From the NCBI GenBank assembly GCA_964437335.1, contig CAYTGL010000010.1, positions 14,699 through 78,698 on the forward strand: a stretch of 64,000 nucleotides of DNA, in the 5' to 3' direction. The stretch comes from JAITWN01 sp964437335 (GTDB taxonomy: Bacteria > Pseudomonadota > Gammaproteobacteria > SZUA-140). Shown piece after piece: positions 28,312-35,820 of the stretch. The notes under the pieces are model-generated. The model searched no databases. It was given only the letters and a program-made list of their open reading frames with translations, and was not told where the DNA came from. The number at the start of each line of letters is the position of its first letter. The stretch's first letter is position 1. The translations under genes were made by a program, and so were the position numbers.

Positions 28312-28869
28312 ATGCGCGACAAGCCCGAAATCATCGCCTCCGAGATCATCGCCCAAACCCGGATGTTTCGGGTCGAGCAGCTGCAGCTCAGATTTTCGAA
28401 CGGGGTCGAGGCCTGCTACGAGCGGCTGCGCAGCAGTTCGACCGGCGCGGTGCTGATAATCCCACTGCTCGACCGTGAGACCGTATTGATGATCCGGGAA
28501 TACGCCGCAGGCGTGCATCGCTACGAGCTTGCCTTGCCCAAGGGCCGGATCGAGGACGGCGAGGACCTGCTCGACGCTGCAAATCGCGAACTGATGGAGG
28601 AAGTTGGCTACGGCGCCCGACGCCTGCGCCGGATCGCCTCGCTGACGCTCGCCCCGGGATATTCCGCCCATGTCACGCACCTGGTGCTCGCCGAGGATCT
28701 GTACGAACAGCGGCTGCCCGGCGATGAGCCCGAGGAAATCGAGGTCGTGCCCTGGTCGCTCACCGACCTGCCGGGCCTGCTTGCCTGCGAGGACTGTACC
28801 GAGGCACGCAGCATCGCCGCGCTATATATGGCTCGGGAACTGCTGGATAAAGAAGCCCCGGACAAATAA
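28312..28869 (+). CDS. nudE: ADP compounds hydrolase NudE
   Basis: A 185-residue Nudix hydrolase; NudE cleaves ADP-ribose, Ap3A and NADH. The Nudix box is intact (GRIEDGEDLLDAANRELMEEVGY region, 28546-28614). It is preceded by EYAAGVHRYELALPKG, which is typical of NudE. ATG 28312 fits family N-termini. cysQ follows after 11 bases, a conserved gammaproteobacterial arrangement. Confidence 0.94.
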   Translation: MRDKPEIIASEIIAQTRMFRVEQLQLRFSNGVEACYERLRSSSTGAVLIIPLLDRETVLMIREYAAGVHRYELALPKGRIEDGEDLLDAANRELMEEVGYGARRLRRIASLTLAPGYSAHVTHLVLAEDLYEQRLPGDEPEEIEVVPWSLTDLPGLLACEDCTEARSIAALYMARELLDKEAPDK

Positions 28870-28880
28870 TTTAAGGAGTA

Positions 28881-29708
28881 ATGATGCACAAGGATTCGCC
28901 GGACTCAAGCGCGGCCCTGACACACCTGCTTGCGCCAGTCATCGCGCTCTCCCGCCGCGCCGGGGAGGCGATCGTCGAAATCTACAATTCAGAGTTCAAT
29001 GTGGAGCACAAGGAGGACCGGTCGCCGCTGACCGCGGCCGATATGGCCGCGCATGACATCCTGGTCGCGGGCCTGTGCGAACTGACGCCGGAACTGCCGG
29101 TACTGTCCGAGGAATCCGCGGCGATCCCGTTCGAGGAACGTTCGAACTGGCGCCGCTACTGGCTCGTCGATCCCCTCGACGGTACCCGCGAGTTCGTCAA
29201 GCGCAACGGCGAGTTCACCGTTAATGTCGCGCTGATCGACGGACATCGCCCGGTGCTCGGCGTGATCGTCGCACCGGTCACCAGGGTTTGCTATTACGCC
29301 TGTGACGGGCATGGGGCGTGGCGCCAGGATCCGGGGCGGGCGCCCGCCGCGATTCATGTGCGGTCGCTCGAGCCCGGGCATGTCATTGTAGCCGGCAGCC
29401 GATCCCATGCCGGCAGCCGGCTCGGCGCTTTTCTCGATCGCCTCGGCGGCCATGATCTCGTCAGCATGGGGAGTTCACTGAAGTCCTGCCTCGTCGCGGA
29501 GGGGAGGGCCGATCTCTATCCGCGCCTCGGTCCGACCTCGGAATGGGACACCGCGGCCGCGCAGTGCATCGTCGAGGAGGCCGGAGGTTGTATCACAGAC
29601 ACCGCGATGCGGCCGTTGCGCTATAACACGAAGGCCTCACTGCTGAATCCCGATTTTTTCGTGTCCGGCTCGCCGGGCTATGACTGGTCGCGCTATCTTC
29701 CCGGGTGA
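28881..29708 (+). CDS. cysQ: 3'(2'),5'-bisphosphate nucleotidase CysQ
   Basis: A 275-residue metal-dependent phosphatase of the inositol monophosphatase family that removes the 3' phosphate of PAP left from sulfate assimilation. Metal-site motifs are LSEESAAIP, WLVDPLDGTREFVKRNGEFTVN and, near the C-terminus, SEWDTAAAQCIVEEAGG. AAGGAG at 28873-28878 lies 2 or 5 bases before the two adjacent ATGs (28881, 28884); the second has better spacing. It forms a unit with nudE. Confidence 0.95.
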   Translation: MMHKDSPDSSAALTHLLAPVIALSRRAGEAIVEIYNSEFNVEHKEDRSPLTAADMAAHDILVAGLCELTPELPVLSEESAAIPFEERSNWRRYWLVDPLDGTREFVKRNGEFTVNVALIDGHRPVLGVIVAPVTRVCYYACDGHGAWRQDPGRAPAAIHVRSLEPGHVIVAGSRSHAGSRLGAFLDRLGGHDLVSMGSSLKSCLVAEGRADLYPRLGPTSEWDTAAAQCIVEEAGGCITDTAMRPLRYNTKASLLNPDFFVSGSPGYDWSRYLPG

Positions 29709-29726
29709 CAGCGCTGGCCGCCGCGG

Positions 29727-29954
29727 TCAGTTTTGCGGGAGTTTGATCTCGACGACCTCGACAGACGATGCCGGGTGCGGGATCGCGCGGTTTTCTTTGC
29801 GAAGGGCGCTGATGCGCGCCTCTATGGAATTGCGGATCTGCCTCAACACCTCATCGCGTGTCACGCCGGCGGCAATGCAGCCAGGGAGATCGGGGACGTA
29901 CGCGCCAAAGGTGTCCGGACCCTTCTCTATGACGACAAGATATTGCATTTTCAT
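29727..29954 (-). CDS. HicB-family antitoxin-like protein, no toxin partner seen
   Basis: A 75-residue HicB-like domain (YLVVIEKGPDTFGAYVPDLPGCIAAGVTRDEVLRQI), of the kind found both in HicAB modules and as lone genes. The usual C-terminal DNA-binding helix is not obvious; the tail is IPHPASSVEVVEIKLPQN. I find no intact hicA next to it. The frame stays open upstream to 30131, and that stretch contains a SHHPNLRNPG segment that faintly recalls the GSHxxF(R/K)HP core of HicA, which could be a decayed remnant. ATG 29948 is an alternative start. Confidence 0.7.
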   Translation of the reverse strand: MKMQYLVVIEKGPDTFGAYVPDLPGCIAAGVTRDEVLRQIRNSIEARISALRKENRAIPHPASSVEVVEIKLPQN

Positions 29955-30368
29955 ATCGACCTGTTTGTTGTCTGCAATTAGCGACATTATCTGCTGGCCC
30001 GGATTCCGGAGATTTGGGTGATGGGAACAGCCATGGGTTAATATTGGCGCATCAAGCGCGGGTATTAAGAGACAAGCCTGTCTTTGTCCGCGGACAATGT
30101 GATTCTGGTTGTTCGACGTGACGGAGAACACCCGGTCGGTGTCATGGAAGCCGGTTCGTCGATTCGCGGATCATAGCATGAGATTGATTCAGGGCGTACA
30201 TTCTCAGCGCATTTCCGACCCGTTTCGCACGTATTACAAACACTTACGGTTTCGGAATGTTGTCGATCGTGCTACGCGGCCGGGCTTCGTTGGCGATGCC
30301 GGCCGGCGGATCGGGATTCACGGAAATCCTTACACAATTTCCAGTCTAAATTACTGCGACGCCAGATG
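29955..30368. other. Non-coding stretch upstream of the first azurin
   Basis: No convincing gene lies between the HicB-like start and the azurin leader. Small open frames here lack ribosome-binding sites and family character. TAAATT at 30347-30352 could serve as a -10 box for the azurin transcript, without a good -35. The strand opposite 29955-30131 is the possible hicA remnant described with the HicB-like gene. Confidence 0.4.
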
Positions 30369-30467
30369 CTTGCAATTGGAGACAGTTGCAAGTGAAAGGT
30401 GCATTTTTATGAAAATGCACGTATCCTTGCGTCATCCCCTGGGCAGAATTCCCGTGGTGAGGGGATG
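30369..30467 (+). promoter_or_regulatory. Structured leader of azurin gene 1
   Basis: Three nested features. (1) Inverted repeat CTTGCAA-N10-TTGCAAG (30369-30392), operator-like. (2) A 9-bp hairpin GTGCATTTT-TATG-AAAATGCAC (30399-30420). (3) After the linker GTATCCTTGCG, a 7-bp pairing CATCCCC (30433-30439) with GGGGATG (30461-30467). Features 2 and 3 recur before the second azurin at 31190-31247, including the linker TATCCTTGCG. The element ends 98 bases before the azurin start codon. It could be a structured RNA leader or a duplicated operator; the sequence does not decide. Confidence 0.5.
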
Positions 30468-30565
30468 TAGTGAGAGGGGACATGTTACATACCCTGACTA
30501 CTCCGGCGGCTTCGTTCGGGGTAATACATATGTGCATAACAAATATCAACAAATGTAAAGGTGAG

Positions 30566-31018
30566 ATGATGATGATCAATAGAGTCATGATGATTTCGGT
30601 TTTCTGTCTGTTCAGCTCCGCCGCCTTGGCCGAGACCTGCAAGGTCGAGATCGAAGGCAACGACGCGATGCAGTTCAACAAGAAAGAAATCACGGTTGCC
30701 GCCAGCTGCACCTCGGTTGAGGTCACGTTGAAGCACGTCGGCGCCCTGCCGAAGGCGACGATGGGCCATGGCTTCGTCCTGGCGAAGACGGCAGATTTCC
30801 AGGCGCTGGCCAACGCCGGCATCGCCGCCGGTATTGACAACAACCATGTCCCGCCGGGCGACGCTCGCGCCATCGTGAACTCCAAGATTGTCGGCGGCGG
30901 TGAGTCCACAACTGTCACGATCGATACCTCGAAGCTGGAAGCGGGCGGCGACTATACCTTCTTCTGCCCGTTCCCGGGCCACAACGCGATGATGAAGGGC
31001 AAGTTCATCTTCGGTTGA
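30566..31018 (+). CDS. Azurin (copy 1)
   Basis: A 150-residue precursor of a periplasmic type I blue-copper electron carrier, about 128 residues after cleavage at ALA-ETC. The mature part follows azurin closely (CKVEIEGNDAMQFNKKEI). Copper ligands are visible: Gly-His in TMGHGFVLA, Cys in FFCPFPGH, His in PGHNAMM and the axial Met. Two further cysteines (ETCKV and AASCTSV) match the azurin disulfide. Three ATGs in a row (30566, 30569, 30572) follow AAAGGTGAG, so the exact start is uncertain. A strong terminator follows, so the gene is monocistronic. Likely partners are c-type cytochromes or reductases not encoded here. Confidence 0.93.
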   Translation: MMMINRVMMISVFCLFSSAALAETCKVEIEGNDAMQFNKKEITVAASCTSVEVTLKHVGALPKATMGHGFVLAKTADFQALANAGIAAGIDNNHVPPGDARAIVNSKIVGGGESTTVTIDTSKLEAGGDYTFFCPFPGHNAMMKGKFIFG

Positions 31019-31070
31019 TTCTTATCGAAGGTTAGTACGGGCACCGGCCCGGACTGCGCCAACGAGACAA

Positions 31071-31103
31071 AGCCCTCCGTCCCCTGGACGGAGGGCTTTT
31101 TTT
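31071..31103 (+). terminator. Rho-independent terminator of azurin 1
   Basis: A 12-bp stem AGCCCTCCGTCC (31071-31082) and GGACGGAGGGCT (31086-31097) with a three-base loop, running into seven T residues (31097-31103). Nearly the same stem follows the second azurin. Confidence 0.9.
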
Positions 31104-31157
31104 ATGTCCGCGAGGCATGACGGACGTAGTAATTTATGTGAATTATATATATGCAGA

Positions 31158-31163
31158 TATATT
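31158..31163 (+). promoter_or_regulatory. Possible -10 box of azurin 2
   Basis: TATATT within an A+T-rich tract (31130-31168). A start near 31170 would place the 31190-31247 element inside the 5' untranslated leader. TTATGT 18 bases upstream is a weak -35. Confidence 0.3.
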
Positions 31164-31189
31164 TTATGCGGAGAGTGTTCATATTCGGC

Positions 31190-31247
31190 GACAGGTGCAA
31201 TTTGTCTGAAACCCACATATCCTTGCGCAATCCCTTGGTTCGGGGAT
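31190..31247 (+). promoter_or_regulatory. Structured leader of azurin gene 2
   Basis: Aligns without gaps over 49 bases with 30394-30442 (36 matches by eye). It keeps AGGTGCA, an imperfect GTG...TTT/AAA...CAC hairpin, the linker ATATCCTTGCG, and an ATCCC (31230-31234)/GGGAT pairing. The stem sequences differ from copy 1 while pairing is kept in part, and the linker is nearly invariant. It ends 111 bases before the start codon, close to the 98 of copy 1. Confidence 0.5.
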
Positions 31248-31358
31248 GGAGGAAGGCGATTCATTTGACGCCGCCCGGGCAGTTTTGTCCGGCATTGTTC
31301 GCATGCCGGCGGGCTCAGGGCCAACACAATCAACCGGAATATAAAAAAAGGTGATGCG

Positions 31359-31808
31359 ATGATGATCCGAAAAATATTGGTAGTCAGTGCGTTCTGTCTG
31401 TTCAGTTCCGCTGTATTTGCCGACGGCTGCAAGGTTACGATCGAAGGCAACGACGCGATGCAGTTCAATCTGAAGGAGATCAAGGTTGACGCCGGTTGCG
31501 CCGAGATCGAAGTCACTCTGGTTCATGTTGGCAAGCTGCCGAAGGCGACGATGGGTCACGGCTTCGTCATTACCAAGTCAGCCGACATGCAGGCCGTCGC
31601 GAATGCCGGCATCGCCGCCGGCATCGACAACAACCACGTGCCGCCGGGCGACGCTCGCGTCATCGCTAACGCCAATCTTGTGGGCGGCGGTGAAACCACG
31701 ACGCTCAAGATCCCGGGTTCGAAGCTCGAGGCCGGTGGCGACTACATGTTCTTCTGCCCGTTCCCGGGCCACAACGCGATGATGAAGGGCAAGTTCATCG
31801 TCGGTTGA
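31359..31808 (+). CDS. Azurin (copy 2)
   Basis: A 149-residue azurin precursor, a tandem paralogue of the copy ending at 31018. The signal peptide is VVSAFCLFSSAVFA, and the mature protein starts DGCKVTIEGNDAMQFN. Copper ligands are in TMGHGFVIT, FFCPFPGHNAMM and the following Met, all intact. The central region (AGIAAGIDNNHVPPGDAR) is identical to copy 1, while strand residues between differ, so the duplication is not brand new. AAAAAAAGGTG precedes the start. Each copy has its own leader and terminator, so they can be expressed separately. Confidence 0.93.
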   Translation: MMIRKILVVSAFCLFSSAVFADGCKVTIEGNDAMQFNLKEIKVDAGCAEIEVTLVHVGKLPKATMGHGFVITKSADMQAVANAGIAAGIDNNHVPPGDARVIANANLVGGGETTTLKIPGSKLEAGGDYMFFCPFPGHNAMMKGKFIVG

Positions 31809-31857
31809 TCTTCACACCCGAGGGTAAATCGGGCTCGTCCCGTAACCCGGCAATTGA

Positions 31858-31890
31858 AGGCCCTCCGTCCGCTGGACGGAGGGCCTTTTT
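31858..31890 (+). terminator. Rho-independent terminator of azurin 2
   Basis: A 13-bp stem AGGCCCTCCGTCC (31858-31870) and GGACGGAGGGCCT (31874-31886) with loop GCT, followed by T residues to 31890. It separates azurin 2 from the convergent srkA gene. Confidence 0.9.
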
Positions 31891-31900
31891 CATTGGCGTA

Positions 31901-32911
31901 TTATCGGAAGTGTGACGCCAGCGACAGCGGCGCCTCGTCCATCAGCGCGATCTGTTCCCGCAATTCCAGCACCCGCTCTTCCCAGTAGCGCTGGGAGTTG
32001 AACCACGGAAACGCGGCCGGGAAGGCCGGATCATGCCAGCGCCGCGCGATCCACGCCGAATAATGAATCAGGCGCAGCGTGCGCAGCGCCTCGATCAGGT
32101 GCAGTTCACGCGCGTCGAACTCGTGGAAATCCTCGTAACCTGACAGCACATCGCCGAGCTGGCGCTGCATCGACGCGTGATCGCCGGACAGCAGCATCCA
32201 CAGATCCTGCATTGCCGGGCCCATGCGGCTGTCGTCGAAATCGACGAAGTGCGGGCCGTCGTGGGCCCACAGGACATTGCCAGCGTGACAATCGCCATGT
32301 AGTCGCAGCGTCGTGTAATCTCCGGCGCGTTCGAAACAGCGCTCGACACCTGTGAGCGCCTGATCGATGACGCTGCTCCATGCCGCGAGCAGATCGTTCG
32401 GAATGAAGCCCGATGCAAGCAGCCAGTCGCGGGGTTCGCGACCGAAGGTCTCGATATCGAGCGCGGGTCTCGACCGGTACGGCGCCAGCGCCCCGAGCGC
32501 ATGGATACGCCCGATGAAGCGCCCCATCCATTCGAGCGTGTCGGGATCGTCGAATTCGGGTGCGCGACCGGCCTGCCGGGGGTAGAGCGAGAAGCGGTGC
32601 TCGTTGAAGCAGTGCAGTGTGGCGTCATTGATGACGAGCGGCGTGACGACCGGCACCTCGCGTTCGGCAAGCAACGCGGTGAACGCATGTTCCTCGAGGA
32701 TCGCGGCATCGGACCAGCGCCCCGGCCGGTAGAATTTTGCGATCAGCGGCGGCGCGTCTTCGATGCCGATCTGGTAGACGCGGTTTTCATAGCTGTTCAG
32801 CGCGAACACCCGCCCGTCGCCGCGCCAGCCGAGACTCTCGATTGCGTCGAGCACCCGATCCGGCGTCAGGCCGGAGTACGGCGCTTCGCTCCCGGTCACG
32901 TCCGTGCCCAT
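31901..32911 (-). CDS. srkA: Stress response serine/threonine kinase SrkA (YihE/RdoA)
   Basis: A 336-residue cytosolic kinase of the aminoglycoside-phosphotransferase-like fold. It has the nucleotide-binding N-lobe (ALNSYENRVYQIGIED, LIAKFYRPGRW), the catalytic loop LHGDCHAGNVLW and the metal Asp in FVDFDDSRMGPAMQDLWML. E. coli SrkA counters stress-induced cell death after envelope stress. The start at 32911 is 17 bases from the end of the ABC transporter gene on the same strand, with a palindrome at the junction. Confidence 0.93.
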   Translation of the reverse strand: MGTDVTGSEAPYSGLTPDRVLDAIESLGWRGDGRVFALNSYENRVYQIGIEDAPPLIAKFYRPGRWSDAAILEEHAFTALLAEREVPVVTPLVINDATLHCFNEHRFSLYPRQAGRAPEFDDPDTLEWMGRFIGRIHALGALAPYRSRPALDIETFGREPRDWLLASGFIPNDLLAAWSSVIDQALTGVERCFERAGDYTTLRLHGDCHAGNVLWAHDGPHFVDFDDSRMGPAMQDLWMLLSGDHASMQRQLGDVLSGYEDFHEFDARELHLIEALRTLRLIHYSAWIARRWHDPAFPAAFPWFNSQRYWEERVLELREQIALMDEAPLSLASHFR

Positions 32912-32918
32912 GTCACTC

Positions 32919-32960
32919 TCAAAAGGGTCAGACCCTATTAAAAGGGTCTGACCCTTTTGA
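32919..32960. repeat. Perfect 18-bp palindrome at the yejF/srkA junction
   Basis: TCAAAAGGGTCAGACCCT (32919-32936) and its exact complement (32943-32960) with a six-base loop. It contains the stop codon of the ABC ATPase gene (32928-32930) and encodes that protein's last residues. It ends 8 bases before the srkA start. It is related to the palindromes at 13898 and 27003. Confidence 0.7.
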
Positions 32961-34610
32961 GTCCTGCCATGCGACGCGGGGGACGGCGGCGAGCAGCTGG
33001 CGGGTGTAGGGGTGGCTCGGGTGATCGCAGATCTGCGCGGTCGGGCCGTGTTCTACGATGCGGCCCTGGTGCATCACGGCCATCGTGTCGGCGACATATT
33101 CGACGACGCCGATGTTGTGGGTGATGAACAGCAAGGTGAGCTGTTCGTCCGCGCGCAGCTTCAGCAGCAGTTGCAGCACTTCCGCCTGTACCGACACGTC
33201 GAGCGCGCTGGTGACCTCGTCGCAGACGATGAAGCGCGGGCGCAGCGCGAGTGCGCGCGCGATGCCGATGCGCTGGCGCTGTCCGCCGGAGAACTCGTGC
33301 GGATAGCGCCACAGGCTGCCGGTCGGCATCTGCACGCGGTCGAGCACCGCGCGCGCGAGTTCGACGCGTTCCTCGTGACTGTCGCCGATGCCGTGCACCG
33401 CCATCGGCTCGGTCAGCGTCGTCGCGACGGTCAGGCGCGGATTCAGCGACGACACCGGATCCTGGAACACGACCTGCAGCAGGCGGCGATACGGCAGCAG
33501 CGCGCGGCGGTCGAGTCCGGTGATGTCCTTGCCACCGAAGCGGATCGCGCCGGCGGTCGGCTCGATCAGCCGCAACAGTGCACGCCCGAGCGTCGTCTTG
33601 CCGCAACCGGACTCGCCGACCAGCGCCAGGATCTGGCCCTCCGGGATCGTCAGGCTGACGCCATCGACCGCGCGCACCTGGTCGACGACGCGCCGCATCA
33701 GGCCTTTGCGCACCGGGAAATGGATCTTCAGATCGTTGATCTCGACCAGCGTCTTGCCGGTCACGATGCCCTTGTTCGTCCTGGTGCGCCGGCGTTTCAG
33801 ATTCTCGGGCAGCGCGGCGATGAGCTGGCGGGTATACGGATGCTGCGGCGCCGACAGCACCTCGCGCGTCGTGCCGGTCTCGACGATGACGCCGTGGCGC
33901 ATCACCGCGAGCCGGTCGGCCATCTCGGACACTACGCCGAAGTCGTGGGTGATGAACAGTATCGCGGTGCCGCGCCGGGCCTGCAGCTCCTTCATCAGCT
34001 TGAGGATCTCGGCCTGCACCGTGACGTCGAGCGCGGTGGTCGGCTCGTCGGCGATCAGCAGGTCCGGTTCGCACACCATCGCCATCGCGATCATCACGCG
34101 CTGGCGCTGGCCGCCGGAGAGCCGGTGCGGGTATTCGTCGAAGCGCTCCGCCGCGTTCGGTATCATCACCTGCTCGAGCGCCGCGAGCGCGCGCGCGCGG
34201 GCGTCGGTGTAGCTGATGCCCGGCATATGCAGCATCAGCGCCTCCATGATCTGGTCGCCGATCGTGAACACGGGATTCAGCGAGGTCATCGGTTCCTGGA
34301 AGATCATCGTCATCCGCGACCCGCGGATCTGGCGGCGGCGGTCCTCGGGCAGCATGAGCATGTCGACCCGCTCGATGCGGCCGTCGGCTTGCCGGTAATC
34401 GAACAGGATTTTACCGGCGGGATGGCGGCTGATGTCGCGCGGCAGCAACTGGATCAGCGACAGCGCGGTGATGGACTTGCCGCTGCCGGATTCGCCAACG
34501 AGACAGAAGGTCTCGCCCTTGTCGATGTGGAAGCTGACGCCGTCGACGGCCTTGACGACTTCGTTGCCGCTGTCGAGATGGGTCTTCAGATTTTCGACCT
34601 CAAGCAGCAT
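32928..34610 (-). CDS. yejF: Peptide ABC transporter, fused double ATPase (YejF-like)
   Basis: A 560-residue protein with two complete ABC ATPase domains in one chain. Domain 1: Walker A GESGSGKS, Q-loop, LSGGQRQR, Walker B LLIADEPTTALD. Domain 2: GESGCGKT, FSGGQRQR, FIVCDEVTSALD. Each ends with the HPYTRQL oligopeptide-binding-family signature. This fusion is the YejF layout, which powers uptake of microcin C and oligopeptides. The last residues (SKGSDPFNRV) are encoded by a palindromic repeat and probably replace the native end. It lies downstream of yejE by 10 bases. Confidence 0.9.
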   Translation of the reverse strand: MLLEVENLKTHLDSGNEVVKAVDGVSFHIDKGETFCLVGESGSGKSITALSLIQLLPRDISRHPAGKILFDYRQADGRIERVDMLMLPEDRRRQIRGSRMTMIFQEPMTSLNPVFTIGDQIMEALMLHMPGISYTDARARALAALEQVMIPNAAERFDEYPHRLSGGQRQRVMIAMAMVCEPDLLIADEPTTALDVTVQAEILKLMKELQARRGTAILFITHDFGVVSEMADRLAVMRHGVIVETGTTREVLSAPQHPYTRQLIAALPENLKRRRTRTNKGIVTGKTLVEINDLKIHFPVRKGLMRRVVDQVRAVDGVSLTIPEGQILALVGESGCGKTTLGRALLRLIEPTAGAIRFGGKDITGLDRRALLPYRRLLQVVFQDPVSSLNPRLTVATTLTEPMAVHGIGDSHEERVELARAVLDRVQMPTGSLWRYPHEFSGGQRQRIGIARALALRPRFIVCDEVTSALDVSVQAEVLQLLLKLRADEQLTLLFITHNIGVVEYVADTMAVMHQGRIVEHGPTAQICDHPSHPYTRQLLAAVPRVAWQDSKGSDPFNRV

Positions 34611-34620
34611 CGGTGGCGGC

Positions 34621-35820
34621 TCAGTTCGACTTTTTCATATAGGGATCGATCGCGTCGCGCAGCGATTCACCGATCAGATTGTAGGCGAACACGGTCAGGA
34701 AGATCGCGCCGCCCGGGAAGGCCGCCATCCACCAGTTGAACGTCGAGGCCTGCACCGCCTGGTTCAGCATCTGGCCCCACGAGGGATCGTCGACAAGCCC
34801 GAGGCCGAGGAAGCTCAGCACCGCCTCGGCAAGGATCGCGGAGGCGACGCCGAAGCTCGCCGCGACCAGGATCGGCGCAATGCCGTTCGGCAGCATGTGG
34901 CGGAACAGGATCGAACGCAGCGGCAGGCCGCAGGCGATGCCGGCCTGGACGAATTCCTGTTCGCGCAGCTTGAGGAACTCGGCGCGCACATAGCGCGCAT
35001 AACCGGCCCAACTGGTCAGGCCGATGATGACCATCATCAGGTACAGGCTGCGCCCGAAGAATGCGACGAAGGTCAGGAGCAGGAACAGCGTCGGAATCGC
35101 CTCGAAGATCTCGACCAGGCGCATGCCGATCATGTCGACGATGCCGGAGAAATAACCCATCAGGCCGCCGATGATGACGCCGATCAGCAGCGCGATCCCG
35201 GTCGCGACAAAACCGATGCCGAGCGCGATACGCGAGGCATGGATCATCCGGCTCATGACATCGGCGCCATTTTCGTCGGTGCCCATCCAGTGATGGCGGT
35301 CATCGACATCGAGCGGCCGCTCGAGCCCGGTGTCGCCGAAGTCGCGCAGGTAGTCCTTCGGCGAGAACGGCACCGGCGTGCGCAGCACCCAGTCGTACTG
35401 TCCGGCCGCCTCCGCCTGGCGATACTGCTCGTAGATCGTCAGCGGCGGCGGCGTGACGATGGCATGGCTCAGTGCAGTGCCGGCGAGTATTGCCGCGAGC
35501 AGTATGCCGATCTTCGTCAATAGCGGGATACGAACCAGCGCGAGCGCCGTGACGGCAATGAAGGTGATCAGCAGGGTTGCGTCCCCCGGCGTCAGAAATT
35601 TCAGCAGCGGGCTGGACAGTTGCCCGTTCTCGGATATCAGCAGCGGATGGCTGTTCGCGATGAACGGCGCAAACACCGCGACCAGCGCGAGCACGGCGAT
35701 CCAGGCAATACCGAGGCGCGCGCCCCAGCGCTTCAGCACGTCGAGCGTGACCTGGCGCGCGAAGCCGCGCGAGCGCGGCTCGTGCGCGAGCGGCGTCGTT
35801 GCGGCGGTGGCGTCAATCAT
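34621..35820 (-). CDS. yejE: Peptide ABC transporter permease (YejE-like)
   Basis: A 399-residue inner-membrane permease of the DppC/YejE type. The C-terminal half has the EAA-type loop (EFLKLREQEFVQAGIACGLPLRSILFRHMLPNGIAPI) and the HHWMGTDENGADVMSRMIHASR motif typical of the family. Compared with E. coli YejE (about 341) there is an extra hydrophobic stretch near residues 62-105 (DATLLITFIAVTALAL and following), probably two added helices before the periplasmic loop. It overlaps yejB by 8 bases. Confidence 0.9.
   Translation of the reverse strand: MIDATAATTPLAHEPRSRGFARQVTLDVLKRWGARLGIAWIAVLALVAVFAPFIANSHPLLISENGQLSSPLLKFLTPGDATLLITFIAVTALALVRIPLLTKIGILLAAILAGTALSHAIVTPPPLTIYEQYRQAEAAGQYDWVLRTPVPFSPKDYLRDFGDTGLERPLDVDDRHHWMGTDENGADVMSRMIHASRIALGIGFVATGIALLIGVIIGGLMGYFSGIVDMIGMRLVEIFEAIPTLFLLLTFVAFFGRSLYLMMVIIGLTSWAGYARYVRAEFLKLREQEFVQAGIACGLPLRSILFRHMLPNGIAPILVAASFGVASAILAEAVLSFLGLGLVDDPSWGQMLNQAVQASTFNWWMAAFPGGAIFLTVFAYNLIGESLRDAIDPYMKKSN

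Noticed and set aside
30109..30558. 149-codon plus-strand frame before azurin 1
   Set aside because: It spans the inverted repeats and the azurin leader, has no Shine-Dalgarno sequence and no similarity I recognise.
33012..34739. 575-codon plus-strand frame across the yejF-like gene
   Set aside because: Antisense to two intact ABC ATPase domains; composition biased to Arg, Gln, Ala and Val with no motif.
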